Source: Locusta migratoria
Taxonomy: Eukaryota; Arthropoda; Insecta; Orthoptera; Acrididae
DNA length: 64,000 bases
Assembly (NCBI GenBank): GCA_026315105.1
Contig: CM048750.1
Coordinates: 165,010,549-165,074,548 of the forward strand
Direction: 5' to 3'
A program made the position numbers and the translations under genes. The notes below the pieces were generated by a model. It saw only the letters and a list, made by a program, of their open reading frames with translations. It was not told the DNA's origin and did no database searches. Positions 43,707 through 55,002 of this stretch are shown here, piece by piece. The stretch's first letter is position 1; each line of letters begins with the position of its first letter.

Positions 43707-45267
43707 TATTGAAGTGTCCATATTTCCAGTACTAGATATACGGTATGGAAACGGATTTGGAATCAATACCATGCATATAGCTATACTGGGTACAACAAAC
43801 TGTAATGTTCCTTTATCATTGCCACTGATACTGAGCCTGGAAAATTTGTTATGAAGGAATAAAAAACATGTATTAATAGAACGTCTATATTTGTACCAAA
43901 TATCGTCAAATACCAATTTACTTACATTAAACAAAATTAACAAAACTACTGTCAAAAATTTTAATTACATATGGGGAATATATCTGGCACACATCCTGTC
44001 GCAGCTTGTCCTAGTTCAGAGTCCTCTCACTCTTAGGGTGAGTGAAATTTTGCTGCTTTGTAGATGAATATTTTTGGTACCAATATTGCAAGGGAAAGAT
44101 AGAATTTTGGCTGCTTATAAAAAAGCGATATATTTTTAACAGAGGTTCTTTCTTCCAGTGATCTAACACGTGACAACATAGAAGTTACTGCTGGGACAAC
44201 GCTGTGTCTTACTGATGGCATGCGTTCTCTTATGATCCACACATGATCACAGATTTTAGATTAGAGAATGCCCCACTACGTCATACAGAAAATTCCACCT
44301 GAGTAAGTAAGTTTACGTATCGTGCAATTTAACCCAAAGAATTCATGGTGGTGTAGGTCAGGGTAAAACAAAGCGAATCTCACCAAAAGGAAAATGACGT
44401 CTAAAATGGGGTTATGAAAGCGACTCTGGAATTACAGTGGAGTTTAATTAGCATTCAAGGAGGAGAGATAATGAGTGTAGCCGTCAAATGAACCGCTGAA
44501 AGGTCTCACGTTTCAGCGAATGGTCTCTCACTGACAGCACAAACACTTTTCGTAGAAAATCCCACCGACACGATTCAGATTACAGATCTCATTCCGTATA
44601 AATGTCATCTAGGTAGAGAATTCCAATCCACAAACAATTCAGTGGTTGCCACTAGCTCTGATAATGTACATCGTACTTCGGATTACAAGAAAAGAAAAAC
44701 CAGAAAACCGGGTCAGTCAGCGTCGACAGCAGACTGGATAACTAGTGTTCTTCGTTATTGGGGAGCTATATACATCTATTATTATTATTATTATTAGCAT
44801 TATTTGAGTTCAACCTTTCTTCTTTTCCCCCTCACGTGAGGTCCACCCTAAATAATTCAAATAATTAAGATGTTTGTTTTTGGCCCCTTTAGGTTACGGT
44901 AGTAACACTAAAAGTGGGCCTTTGCGATCGTCTTTTGACAGCTCGAAATTTAAATGAAAATAACGGCTTAACCATTCATCCGATACGAAAATTGAATAAC
45001 CGACTTTGTAAAAGAGAGAATTTTCTACAACTTTGCTCACTTTTTTTTAATTAAAAAGAAATTAATTCGAACCCTGAATTAAAATCCGAAATTTTGTAGT
45101 TATAGCTTCGAAATTGCCTAAACAGCAAAGTATTTTCCAAAAACCGTCCATCCGCCGTTTCGCCCCCTCACAGACGGAAATAGAAAAATCGCTTCTTAAA
45201 ATGACGCCTAAAGAGCAAGATCAACACCCTGTCTTCAGTGGTTTGGGCTAGGCGACGATGTGTCAGT
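43707..45267. other. no gene recognised
   Basis: AT-rich, with a (TAT)n stretch near 44779-44796. A 24-bp word at 44647-44670 is identical to 38567-38590 inside a LINE copy; its meaning is unclear. Confidence 0.4.
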
Positions 45268-45344
45268 CTACATCTACATCTACATCTACATAGATACTCT
45301 GCAAATCACATTTAAGTGCCTGGCAGAGGGTTCATTAACCACCT

Positions 45345-47157
45345 TCATAACTTTTCTCTACCTTTCCATTCTCTAATAGCGCGCGGGAAGAAAGAACACC
45401 TAAATCGTTCCATTTTCGATCTGATTTCTCTTATTTTATTGGGACGGTCATGTCTCCCTAAGTAGGTGGGTGCTAGCAAAATATTTTCACATTCAGAACT
45501 AAAAGTCGGCGATTGAAACTTCGCAAACAAATCACGCCGCAATGAATAACGTCTTTCTTTTAATGATTTCCACCCCAATTCGTGCAACATTTCCGTGACG
45601 CTTTCCCCCCCCGTAACGTGATAAAACAAAACGAGCTGCCCTTCTCTGAACCTTCTCAATATCTTCCGTCAGTCCCACCTGGTGAGGGTCCCACAAGGGG
45701 CAACAGTACTCCAAGAGAGGACGCACAAGTGTGATGTAGGCAGTCTCTTTGGTGGAGCTGGTGCATCGTCTAAGCGTTCTGCCAATGAAACGTAACCTTT
45801 GGTTCGACTTCCCCACAATATTTTCTGTGTGTTCACTCCAGTCAAAGTTGTTCGTAATTGTAACTCCTAGGTATTTGGTAGAATTTACGACCTTAAGGTT
45901 TGACTGATTTATCGCGTAATTGATGTTCAGCGGATTTCTTTTAGTGGTCATGTGTATTACTTCACACTTTTCTTTATTTAGTGTCAATTGCCAATTTTCG
46001 CACCAAGTAGAAATTTTGTCTAAATCGCTTTGCAGTTGCTTTTGATCCTCTGTTGACTTCACTAACCGATAAACAGCATCATCCGCGAACAGTCTAAGGG
46101 AGCTATTCAGATTATCTCCTAAATCGTTTATAAACACTAGGAAGAATAGGGGACCAATAACGCTTCCCTGTGGAACGCCAGATATCACTTCTGTTTTACT
46201 CGATGACTTACCGTCAATTACAACGAACTGTGTCCTTTCTGATAGGAAATCGTGAATCCAATCGCACAATTGGGGAGATATTCCATAAGCACGCAATTTC
46301 ATTAGAAGCCGCTTGTGGGGTACAGTATCAAAAGCCTTCCGGAAATCCAGAAATATGGAATCGATTTGAAATCCCTTGTCGATGGCACTTAACACTTCAT
46401 GTGAATAAAGGGCAAGCTGTGTTTCGCAAGAGCGATACTTTCTGAATCCGTGTTGACTATTGGTTAATAGGTCGTTCTCTTCGAGGTAGTACATAATATT
46501 CGAACAAAGTATATGTTCCAAAATCCCACTGCAAATGGACGTCAATGAGATAGGCCTGTAATTTTGGGGATCACTCTTATTGCCTTTCTTGAATATTGGA
46601 GTAATTTGGGCAACTTTCCAGTCTTTGGGTACGGATCTTTCGCTGAGTGATCGGTTGTAAATTATAGCTAAGTACGGAGCTATTTCATCAGCATACTCTG
46701 AGAGGAATCTAGTTGGTATACAATCTGGCCCGGAAGATTTATTTTTGTTTAGTGACTTAAGTTGTTTTACTACTCCAGGAACATCTACTTCTAAGTTTCG
46801 CATGCTGGCAGCTGTTCTTGGATTGAATAATGGAGTGTTCACTTCGTCTTCTTTGGTGAAAGAATTTCGGATAGCTGTGTTTAGTAATTCTGCCGTAGCA
46901 GTACTGTCGTCGGTAGTATTACCATTGCTATCGCGTAGTGAAGGTATTGTTTGTGTTTTGCCGCTAGTGTACTTCACATATGACCAGAATTTCTTTGGAT
47001 TTTCTGCAAGATTACGAGACAGGATTTCGTTGTGAAAACAACTATAAGATTCTCGCATTGAAGTCCGCGCTAGGTTGCGAGTTTCAGTAAAAGATTGCCA
47101 GTCTTGCGGATTCTGTGTCTTTTTAAATTTTGCATGCGTTTTTCTTTGTTTCTGCAA
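45345..47157 (-). pseudogene. CR1-like ORF2, reverse-transcriptase part
   Basis: 541 codons open from 47157 to 45532. RT blocks: KSSGPDCIPTRFLSEY (near 46720), NYRPISLTS, HGFRKYRS, FLDFRKAFDTV, GVPQGSVIGPLFFL (near 46180), LFADDA (near 46090), then NSTKYLGVTI. Near the end, VQRRAARFVLSRYGG is followed by a run of eight to nine Gs (plus-strand Cs at 45605-45612) where the frame shifts; the proper C-terminus (ESVTEMLHELGWKSLKERR...) continues in the frame at 45345-45659. The N-terminal endonuclease is in the same frame upstream, separated by one TAA. Catalytic FADD is intact. Confidence 0.85.
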
Positions 47158-47160
47158 CAG

Positions 47161-48186
47161 TTATCTGACCTGTTTTGTGTACCACGGGGGGTCAGCCCCC
47201 TCTTTTATTAATTTATTTGGTATAAATCTCTCGATTGCTACTGATATTATGTCTTTGAAAGTAAGCCACAACTGATCTACACTCGCATTTTTAGTTTTGA
47301 AGGACTGGAGACTATCACTCAGGTAAGCGTGAAGCGAATTTTTATCTGCTTTATTGAATAGATATATTTTTCGTTTATTTTTGGTGCATTTGGGAATTTC
47401 GATATTCAGTCTCGCTACTACAACTCGATGTTCGCTAATCCCTGTATCTGTTTTGATGCTCTTTACTATCTCGTGATTATTTGTTGCTAGGAGATCAAGA
47501 GTATTGTCGCAACCACGTACTATTCTAGTGGGTTCATGAACTAACTGTTCGAAGTAGTTCTCAGAAAAAGCATTCAGAACTAGTTCGGACGATGTTTTAT
47601 ATTTGTCCCCGGTTTTGAATACGTAATTATGCCAACATATCGAGGGTAAATTAAAGTCGCCATCGATTATAACAGTATGCTTCGGATACCTATTTGAAAT
47701 ATGATTCAAGCTTTCTTTGAACATTTCTGCAACCGCATCGTCTGAGTCAGGGGGCCGATAAAAAGATCCAATTATTAATTTATTTCGGTGGTCAGATATA
47801 ACCTCTACCCAGACCAATTCACAGGAAGTATCTGCCTTAATTTCGCTGCAGGATATACCGTTTGTAACAGCAATAAACACGCCACCCCCTTTTTTATTTA
47901 TTCTATCCTTTCTGAAGACCATTTGGCCCTTTGAAAAAATTTCGGCCGAATTTATCTCAGGCGTCAGCCAGCTTTCAGAACCTATAACGATTTGTGCCTC
48001 AGTACTTTCTACCAGCGCTTGGAGCTCTGGAATTTTCCCAACACAGCTACGACAATTTACAACTGTTACACCAATGGTTTTTATGTCTACTTTCTTCCCG
48101 TGTCTGACCTGCCCCCTTTGAGACTGAAACCCATTTTGTGTATTCCCGAGGCCATCTAACCTAAAAAACCGCCCAGTCCACGCCAC
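47161..48186 (-). pseudogene. CR1-like ORF2, APE endonuclease part
   Basis: 341 codons. Endonuclease motifs in order: VVNCRSCVGK, IVIGSESWLTPEI (catalytic Glu), GSFYRPPDSDD, DGDFNLPSICW, CDNTLDLLATN, and ISEHRVV where most family members have SDH. It ends at a TAA (47161-47163 complement) and the next codons continue the RT in the same frame, so the two entries are one ORF2 cut by a single nonsense codon. It nicks chromosomal DNA to prime reverse transcription. Confidence 0.85.
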
Positions 48187-49160
48187 ACAGCCCCCGCTAC
48201 CCGTGTAGCCGCTTCCTGAGTGTAGTGGACTCCTGACCTATTTAGCGGAACCCGAAAACCCACCACCCTTTGGCGCAAGTCGAGGAATCTGCAGCCGACA
48301 CGGTCGCAGAACCGTCTGAGCCTCTGATTCAGACCCTCCACTCGGCTCTGAACCAAAGGTCCGCAGTCAGTCCTGTCGACAATGCTGCAGATGGTGAGCT
48401 CCGCTTTCATCTTGCAAGCAAGACTGGCAGTCTTAACCACTTCTGATAGCCGCTCAAAACCAGAGAGGATCTCTTCCGATCCAAAGCGACACACATCATT
48501 GGTCCCAACATGAGCCACCACCTGCAGTTGGCTGCACCCTGTGCTCTTCATGGCATCCGGAAGGAGCCGTTCCACATCCGGAATGACTCCCCCCGGTATG
48601 CACACGGAGTGCACATTGGAATTCTTCCCCTCCCTACTAGCCATTTTTCTAAGGGGCTCCATTACCCGCCTAACGTTGGAGCTCCCAACTACCAACAAAC
48701 CCACCCTCTGTGAGTGCCCGGATCTTGAAGGCAGAGGGGCGAGTACAGGACAAGCGACACCATCCGCATCAGGAACATCCCCTGCCACAGACAGCGCCTC
48801 GAATCTGTTGGCAAGACTAACCGGGGAGGCCTCCACTTCCGTCCCCCGGGAAGTCTTACGCCGCCTGACACGCGCTGAGGGGACCTCCCAATCCACCACG
48901 GATTGGGGGGCTACCTCCTCGCAGGCAGTGAGCGGGCTGGCCACAGCCGCAGGCCGATCGGAGGGCACAACAGACGCACAGGGCGTCTGCTGCACCCCCG
49001 CGAGCGGCCCACAACAGCGGCGCCCACCCACCGCAGTCTCAAGCGTTGCCAGCGAAGCCAACGCCGCCTGAAGCTGCGAGCGAAGAGTCACCAACTCTGC
49101 CTCCATCCGTTCGCAGCAGTCACAGTTCCTAGCCATTCTAAAAACCTTTGTTTCTTCCAA
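48156..49160 (-). CDS. CR1-like ORF1 with SGNH/GDSL esterase-like domain
   Basis: 334 residues, uninterrupted. The N-terminus has CDCCERMEAELVTLRSQLQAA, a short cysteine cluster leading into a heptad-like helix, probably oligomerising. The middle is low-complexity. Residues about 150-330 look like an SGNH hydrolase: VGSSNVRR (block I, Ser), VAHVGTNDVCRFGS (block III, Asn in GTND), and DRSGVHYTQEAA-like NRSGVHYTQEAATRVA (block V, His). CR1-clade ORF1 proteins are known to carry such esterase domains, possibly acting on membranes or lipids; the substrate is unknown. The GC-rich start and the overlap with ORF2 are visible. Not a host gene. Confidence 0.75.
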   Translation of the reverse strand: MEETKVFRMARNCDCCERMEAELVTLRSQLQAALASLATLETAVGGRRCCGPLAGVQQTPCASVVPSDRPAAVASPLTACEEVAPQSVVDWEVPSARVRRRKTSRGTEVEASPVSLANRFEALSVAGDVPDADGVACPVLAPLPSRSGHSQRVGLLVVGSSNVRRVMEPLRKMASREGKNSNVHSVCIPGGVIPDVERLLPDAMKSTGCSQLQVVAHVGTNDVCRFGSEEILSGFERLSEVVKTASLACKMKAELTICSIVDRTDCGPLVQSRVEGLNQRLRRFCDRVGCRFLDLRQRVVGFRVPLNRSGVHYTQEAATRVAGAVWRGLGGFLG

Positions 49161-49565
49161 GTAAGTACATCAGAGGACTCAGTAGTTTGATAAACAGTGA
49201 GCTTTGTAAAGTATAGACCTAACGCTGAACTGTTTATTAACGGAAAATCTGAAAAATATATACGCGAGCTAATAAATAAAAAAAAATCAGTAACTGAGCT
49301 GACAAATAAACGCGATTCTTAATAAACAAACACGCGAGCACACTAAAGTATAAAGAGCTGCAAGAGAAAGTACACACGAAATGTAAATAAGTCGCTTCTA
49401 TTAAGAAGCCGGTTACCGTACAATGTAGAGCTTCTGCTGGTCACGTGTGCACTGGCCGCCGGTCACTGAGCAACTCAAGTCACAGTCAATCATTCTGTTA
49501 GTCAGTCAGTCAGTCAGTCAGTCGGAACATTGGCTTTTATAAATAGAGAAAATGGTCTTGTATGG

Positions 49566-50554
49566 CAGTGGCGGCTGGTGATAATGTGCTAATGTGCTGC
49601 AGCACACTGTAAATATATTACTAAAATTATGCCATTTCTCTTCGAATGCAAGCGAGAAATCGCTGTAAAATTACATCCTTTCTCTTGGAATGCGCGCTAG
49701 ATACCACAATAAAATTTTGCCAATTCCCTTCCAATGCGTATTAGAATGCTAGTAGTAAGCATGAAAACGCATTTTGAAGCGCTCTCGCTGCGATAGCTGG
49801 AAACCAGCTCCGTGTGCTGAAGTGGGATTCAGCCGCGCTGGTACGTGCGTAGAGAGGCGGCGCAGTCGTCTGTTCAAAATGTTCAAATGTTTGTATAGTC
49901 TATGGGACTTAACTACGGGGTCATCTGTCCCTAAACTTACAAACTACTTATGAACTACTTACGAACTAGGACGGCACAAATATCCATGCCCTAGGGGGAT
50001 TCGAACCCCCGACCGTAGTGGCCGTGCAGACCGTGACTGGAGCGCCTTAGTCCCCTCGGCCACCGCGACCGGCAGTCGTCTGTTGGCTAGTGCGCATGCG
50101 CAGACGTGACGTCCGGCCTGGCGACTCATATGTGCTGAGACCGACTGCAACACCAGATCAATGTTTCTCTTCGCACTGCGTGTAACGGTTGCAGAAGAAT
50201 AGTATCTGACGAATATTGCGGCATACAGAGTCAAATAGCGCGCTGGATCAGGCGTCTTGCACGTTGTATCTCAAACCTACTTGTGTGAGCATCGTATTCA
50301 AATACCTCTGAGTCTAAATTTATAATTTCTTTAAATAAAATTTATATTTTTACACGTTATATTTATTACCTGCAGTGAATACATGCAGTTCGCAGCGCTG
50401 TTATAGATTCCCCTGAAGGTGTTACTGTCAGTACAATATTAATTGATATTAAGGCAATCATTCAAAGGTTGACTTTTAATATTAGTATATTTTGCTTCCT
50501 GTTTATTTTGTAATATTGTAGCACACTGGTGAAATTTTGTACGAGCCGCCACTG
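49566..50554. mobile_element. non-autonomous hAT-type DNA transposon
   Basis: Termini CAGTGGCGGCTGGT (49566) and, reverse-complemented, CAGTGGCGGCTCGT (50554) are characteristic of hAT ends. They are flanked by TTGTATGG (49558-49565) and TTGCGTGG (50555-50562), an 8-bp duplication with two mismatches; 8 bp is the hAT size. The interior lacks a transposase. A type A SINE is inserted at 49875-50071, so about 775 bp belong to the transposon. Confidence 0.8.
49875..50071 (-). repeat. tRNA-derived SINE type A inside the hAT element
   Basis: Target-site duplication GCAGTCGTCTGTT at 49862-49874 and 50072-50084. Confidence 0.9.
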
Positions 50555-50791
50555 TTGCGTGGAAAGATAAGCGACTGGCAGTGGACCATGACAAGCGGTC
50601 GAGGAACAGAACTGCTGGAGAGTGTGTGTTTGGCAGATTTGCGAAAGGTGCGCGCAGAAGGAGTTCCATGTCTAGTCTTAGCAGAAGAAGGACCCTCCTA
50701 AATGATAGTAGTAATTAGAGAGGACAGTGTTAAAATTTTGGAAGATATCGGTCGCTTCTCGGGGCTCTAAATTTGACGAAAACAATTGTAC

Positions 50792-50975
50792 GGCCGGCCG
50801 CAGTTGCCGAGCGGTGTGCGGCGTGCCAGTCACGGTCTGCACGGCCGCTGCGGTCGGGGGTTCGAATCCCCTATCGGGCATGCATGTTTGTGCCGTCTTT
50901 AGTATAAGCTAGTTCATAAGTAGTTTTTAAGTTTAGGGACTGATGACCCCTTAATTAAGTCCCATAAGCTCTACA
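50792..50975 (+). repeat. tRNA-derived SINE type A variant
   Basis: Head variant GCAGTTGCCGAGCGGTGTGC. Target-site duplication AACAATTGTAC at 50781-50791 and 50976-50986; the tail therefore merges with it and lacks the usual TTTGAACATT. Confidence 0.9.
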
Positions 50976-51121
50976 AACAATTGTACAAGTGTACACCATT
51001 GTAGCTGATGTTTGTTTATGTTTTTACATAAGAAATAGAGTTCGGTAAACTTAAACTACTATGAACTGTTGACAATTTCATGTTCAGAACTCGCGAAATA
51101 TACAGAGTTACTTAGTTGGGG

Positions 51122-51319
51122 TCGCGGTGTAGTAACCGAGCAGTGGAATGCGCCTCGCTGCGGAGCGCTCGGTTGCTCGCCGTCGGAGGTTCGTGGGGCG
51201 TGGGTGTGTGTGTTTTCCTTAGATTAGTTTACCTTAGATTAGTTACCTTAGTTTAAGAAGTTTGTAAATTATGGACTGATGACCACGCAGTTTGGTCCGA
51301 TAGATTTACAAACATTCGA
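51122..51319 (+). repeat. tRNA-derived SINE type B
   Basis: The B-box is partly lost (GAGGTTCGTGGGGCG) and a TTAGATTAGTTTACC motif is duplicated in the tail. Target-site duplication ACTTAGTTGGGG at 51110-51121 and 51320-51331. Confidence 0.9.
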
Positions 51320-51575
51320 ACTTAGTTGGGGAAAGTGCTACCAATTTCTTATCGCAGACAATGCAACTGTTTAACCATTTTATTCAGTTTATGATTAATA
51401 TATCATCTAACGACTTCCAATAAGGACCCAATTTGACTGAATAACCGTTATTTAGCTAAATCTGACTTTTAGTATATCATTTGCAAACGGTAGAATAAAA
51501 CCCTTTTTACTAATAAACCAGTTATTTTATGTAATATTTCATATTTGTTCGCAAACTACAGCCTATGCGTAGAGT

Positions 51576-51576
<1 letters not shown>

Positions 51577-51635
<59 letters not shown>
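51577..51635. repeat. 59-base poly(T) run
   Basis: An uninterrupted T-run. It could be the A-tail of a minus-strand retrocopy lying to its right (51636 on), but no family is recognisable there. Confidence 0.9.
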
Positions 51636-51640
<5 letters not shown>

Positions 51641-52157
51641 ACTACAGGATCACAGGTAAAAGATAATATCTGAAACTAAGGTAGCTGCTGGGGCACCGGA
51701 AGCAGATATGTACGGTTCGACTCTAAGATAACATCGAGCCAAACTTTTAAATCAGATCCGTACAGTGCCCAATAGACAAGTTCTTACAGCGTATAATCAC
51801 ATGTGATTTAATGTTGGCTGTGATAAAATGCAGGGTAAATTCGCGGGTTCACTAAATCGCGACATTTTCGGAAAAAGAAACAGCAAAAATTTTGTGGCAA
51901 AGATCAGTGCAGGAGTCATTGCTGGTTCCATAATCTGTCATAAGCGTGAAGATGGGGAAAAATACAATTTCTAGCCGGACACGAACTCTCTCCCTCTTAC
52001 TAGAAAACCTGAAGCGCCATTAGTTGATAGTTATATGAAATTTTACCAAATATTCAGAGCTGCCAAATGAAAAAAAATTCTATATCAAATTTACGTTTAT
52101 AAAATGATAAAAATATGCCCAAGTCCACCAAAAAATAGTTACCACAAGAAGAATAAA
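51636..52157. other. no recognisable feature
   Basis: Possible body of the retrocopy whose tail would be the T-run; no open frame of note. Confidence 0.3.
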
Positions 52158-52351
52158 TCACCGGCTGCGGTGGCCGCGGGGACTGAGGCGCTCCAGTCAC
52201 GGTCTGCACGGTCACTACGGTCGGGGGTTCGAATCCCCCCTCGGGCATGGATATTTGTGCCGTCCTTAGTATAAGGTAGTTCGTAAGTTGTAAGTTTAGA
52301 GACTGATGACCCCGTAGTTAAGTCGCATAAAATTAACAAAAATTTGATTTT
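52158..52351 (+). repeat. tRNA-derived SINE type A
   Basis: Head CCGGCTGCGGTGGCCGCGG, B-box GGTTCGAATCC. Probable imperfect duplication GAAGAATAAA (52148-52157) and GAAGAACAAA (52352-52361). Confidence 0.85.
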
Positions 52352-52361
52352 GAAGAACAAA

Positions 52362-53206
52362 ATAGTAACAATCTGTTATGTGTTGCTTTGTATCGACTGC
52401 ATTGGCAGTTGCTGAGTAGTGCTGTCGCTGAATGTGTGAGTTTTTCTGCGAAATTTCCATTTTTTATCCGAAAATTGGCCGTGATACGGTTGCTGCTCCA
52501 CTTCGAGGATCTGCTCCACTTCGGGTAAGCAAGCAGCTTATAAAAATTATGTGGAAAATATGTACAAGATTTGGGTTGCGGCCATCGCTAGCCTGATGAG
52601 TGGTTTTAGTTCGTGAGTAATCTCCTATGTGGGGTTGTATGTTAGGTCTCCGCCCTAAAAAAAAGACAACGAATTACAAATGATGTTCAACAAGTTTCAC
52701 ATTATGTCACTTAGCGTTGATAAATTAGTGTGGCGGCATGGTGAAAACTAAAGCGTTCTTAATAACGCAAATTGCTTATTTTACAAAAAATAACGCGCCA
52801 TCATATTTTATTTCTCAGTAAAAATGCTTAAAAAATATCATGAAGGCTTTACTGAATTTTTTCATGACAAGTCACTGGAAAACGTGATAAATTTTAGTCG
52901 TAAAATGCCAAATTGGGAAAACTGAAATCATAACTGCGAGGCGCGGATATTGCCTTCACAGAGGCATTGCGCAAGTTGGCGTTCTGGAACTAGGTACAGT
53001 GTTTTGCGTTCGGGCCAATTCCTTGCGTTTGCGTCAGAATCCGATTAGCTTAAGAGCTGGTGCCTTCACCAGCGCAAACCATCGATGTTTCGCCTTGATG
53101 CGCCTTTCCTAATAAGCGCTCATAGGCTGATTCAGGAGGTTCTGAAGGAAATCTGAACCTAAAAAAGTGCTTGGGGAACGCTATATTACACACGCGTGCC
53201 ATCTAC

Positions 53207-53249
<43 letters not shown>

Positions 53250-53459
53250 GATCTGATACGAGAATCAAACGAAGATGCGATTATTCAATTTTATCTTTTA
53301 TTTATTTATTTATTCATTCATTTTTATTTATTTATTTTTTGCATGATCAGATCCATTCCCGGGGATTCACTAAATTCGCTGCAGCTGCAACAAATCCGTC
53401 ATAAGAATTATGACCAACTATAAATAGAGCATAATATGTAAAGAAATCATATAACTTGT
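52362..53459. other. unassigned DNA with a (TA)n microsatellite
   Basis: TA repeat at about 53210-53247, TTTA-rich stretch at 53297-53340. A GGATCTGCTCCACTTCG-type word repeats near 52495-52525 (CTCCACTTCGAGGATCTGCTCCACTTCG). No gene. Confidence 0.45.
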
Positions 53460-54200
53460 GTCATGCTAATATCGGACTGAAGAATCAACCAAAACGGTTC
53501 TTCCTACTGCGTATAAATCGTGAAAGGTATTTGCAGCGTATCGACCATGGTGCAGCGAATGGAAATTCAGACTCAACATGAACAAGTGTAACGTTCTGCT
53601 TATACAGAAGGAAAGAGCCTTTATTATATAACAACACAAGGCAGGAGGAACACTAGAAGCAGTTACTTCCAAGGGGCGAGTTGAAACGGAATGACCATGT
53701 AACATCAGTTGTGGGTAAGCAGATGCTTGACATATTGGTCAGAAGATTTCTTACGAAGTCTCTCAACAAAGGAAGTACGTTAAAAATTGTCGGTCACTTA
53801 GCGATTTAGTATTGGTAATCTATGATGGGTAGTTAGCAGATGAGGTTTATGGAGGACATGAAGATCTAACAGAGCAGCACGCTTCGTTACGGGCTCCTTT
53901 AGTATATGCAAAAGCGTCATAGAGACGATTAGAAAACTCCAGTGGCCAACGCTGTATCGTAGTGTGGGCACCTGTCAAAGTTCCGAAAGCATACGTTTCA
54001 TGAAGAGTCAACCAATGTATTCTTCCTACAAAGTGTATATCGAGAAGCGACCATAAAGATAAGATTTGAGAAATAGGTCCACACCGAATCAAACTAGCAT
54101 CCAGTTTTGCCGTGATTATGGAGGAAGTGACCACACTACACGAAGTACGCTCCAACACAAACGTTGAGGTGGATTGAAGATCATTGATGTATATGTAGAA
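53460..54200 (+). pseudogene. LINE fragment, RT thumb to C-terminus
   Basis: Frame-shifted reading gives WCSEWKFRLNMNKCNVLLI (about 53555-53610), the stretch after the RT palm, then LADEVYGGHEDLTEQ near 53840 and PTKCISRSDHKDKI near 54030, comparable to post-RT blocks of CR1/Jockey-type elements. It ends near 54200 without a clear tail. Many stops; family not identified. Confidence 0.5.
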
Positions 54201-55002
54201 GATACCAGAAGGGTAAAATTAAGCAGATTAGAGTCAAGTCACAACACAACATTTTGTCGCGAATTATACATTACTGGAATGGATGGAATGACAATGGTAC
54301 ACCCAGTACCTTCTTCCAACTACCTGGGAGGTGGCTTTCGGAGTATTGACGTATATAACTAACTAAACTGTAATGGCGGCAGTAGCTTCTGTTCTATTTC
54401 GTACTAGTCTGGTCTAAGATTTCTCTCATTGTCTGATTATCAGAATTAACAGAGAGCGTAATGGGGGAGACTTGTTGCATGAGAAAGTTAGTGGCGTGTC
54501 GAGAGGACGTGCAAGTTAGCTCAGTCCGCCGACGATAATTACAAAGCTGTACGGACACCGGGCCTCGCCGTCTTAAGTTGGTACCTCATTTGTGCTACCA
54601 TAGCGAGTTGTCGCCGGTATTCAGACAAACTGCCTCAGGATTGTCTCATCAGATAAACACTGCCCTAGGCCGAATCAAGGCAGGATAAGCAGAACCGGCC
54701 TACGAGCTTCAGATTAAGAGGCCTGAATTCTAAAATTTTGTTAATCACTCATCGTTAACTCATATTGTTATGACACTGAATCTCTTCCAGACATTTCGGG
54801 ATTGTGGATGAATTATAACAGCTATATCTCCTTTTCCATGAACACGTCTAAGAGATATGAATACCTATTCTTTATACAGTTTGTGTTACAGTTTTATCTT
54901 TGTAAGATATACACACATAAAAATGGTAAGCACCATCTTGTTTCCTGGGTCTCTTAACAGTGACATGAAATTTGTACATTGCACCAAGAAAAATAGTTCT
55001 AG
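54201..55002. other. no recognisable feature
   Basis: 54480-54720 is less AT-rich than its surroundings but shows no terminal repeats or coding motif. Confidence 0.35.

Larger units (their letters stand above)
45268..49500 (-). mobile_element. nearly complete CR1-like LINE with esterase-type ORF1
   Basis: A 4.2-kb minus-strand element: 5' UTR (about 49500-49161), ORF1 (49160-48156), ORF2 endonuclease (48186-47161) and RT (47157-45345), and a 3' end of GTAGAT repeats (45268-45291 on the plus strand). ORF1 and ORF2 overlap by 31 bp in different frames. GTCAGT flanks both ends (before 45268 and in a GTCA repeat at about 49498-49522), a possible short duplication. Only two lesions disable it: one in-frame stop and one homopolymer frameshift. 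Its relatives lie at 29567-30950 and 37021-38780. Confidence 0.85.

Noticed and set aside
48541..49071. 176-codon plus-strand frame
   Set aside because: Antisense shadow of the GC-rich ORF1 of the CR1-like element.
48156..49160. SGNH hydrolase as a host enzyme gene
   Set aside because: It is followed by overlapping endonuclease-RT ORF2 and sits in the ORF1 position of a LINE family with other copies nearby.
30718..52248. Recurrent frames starting MPEGGFEPPT (for example at 29925, 30718, 40583, 52054)
   Set aside because: They translate the B-box region of type A SINEs; the same peptide recurs only because the SINE recurs.
53470..53500. Further hammerhead-like core (CTGAAGAATC...)
   Set aside because: The CTGAAGA strand is present but no GAAAC strand follows at the required distance.
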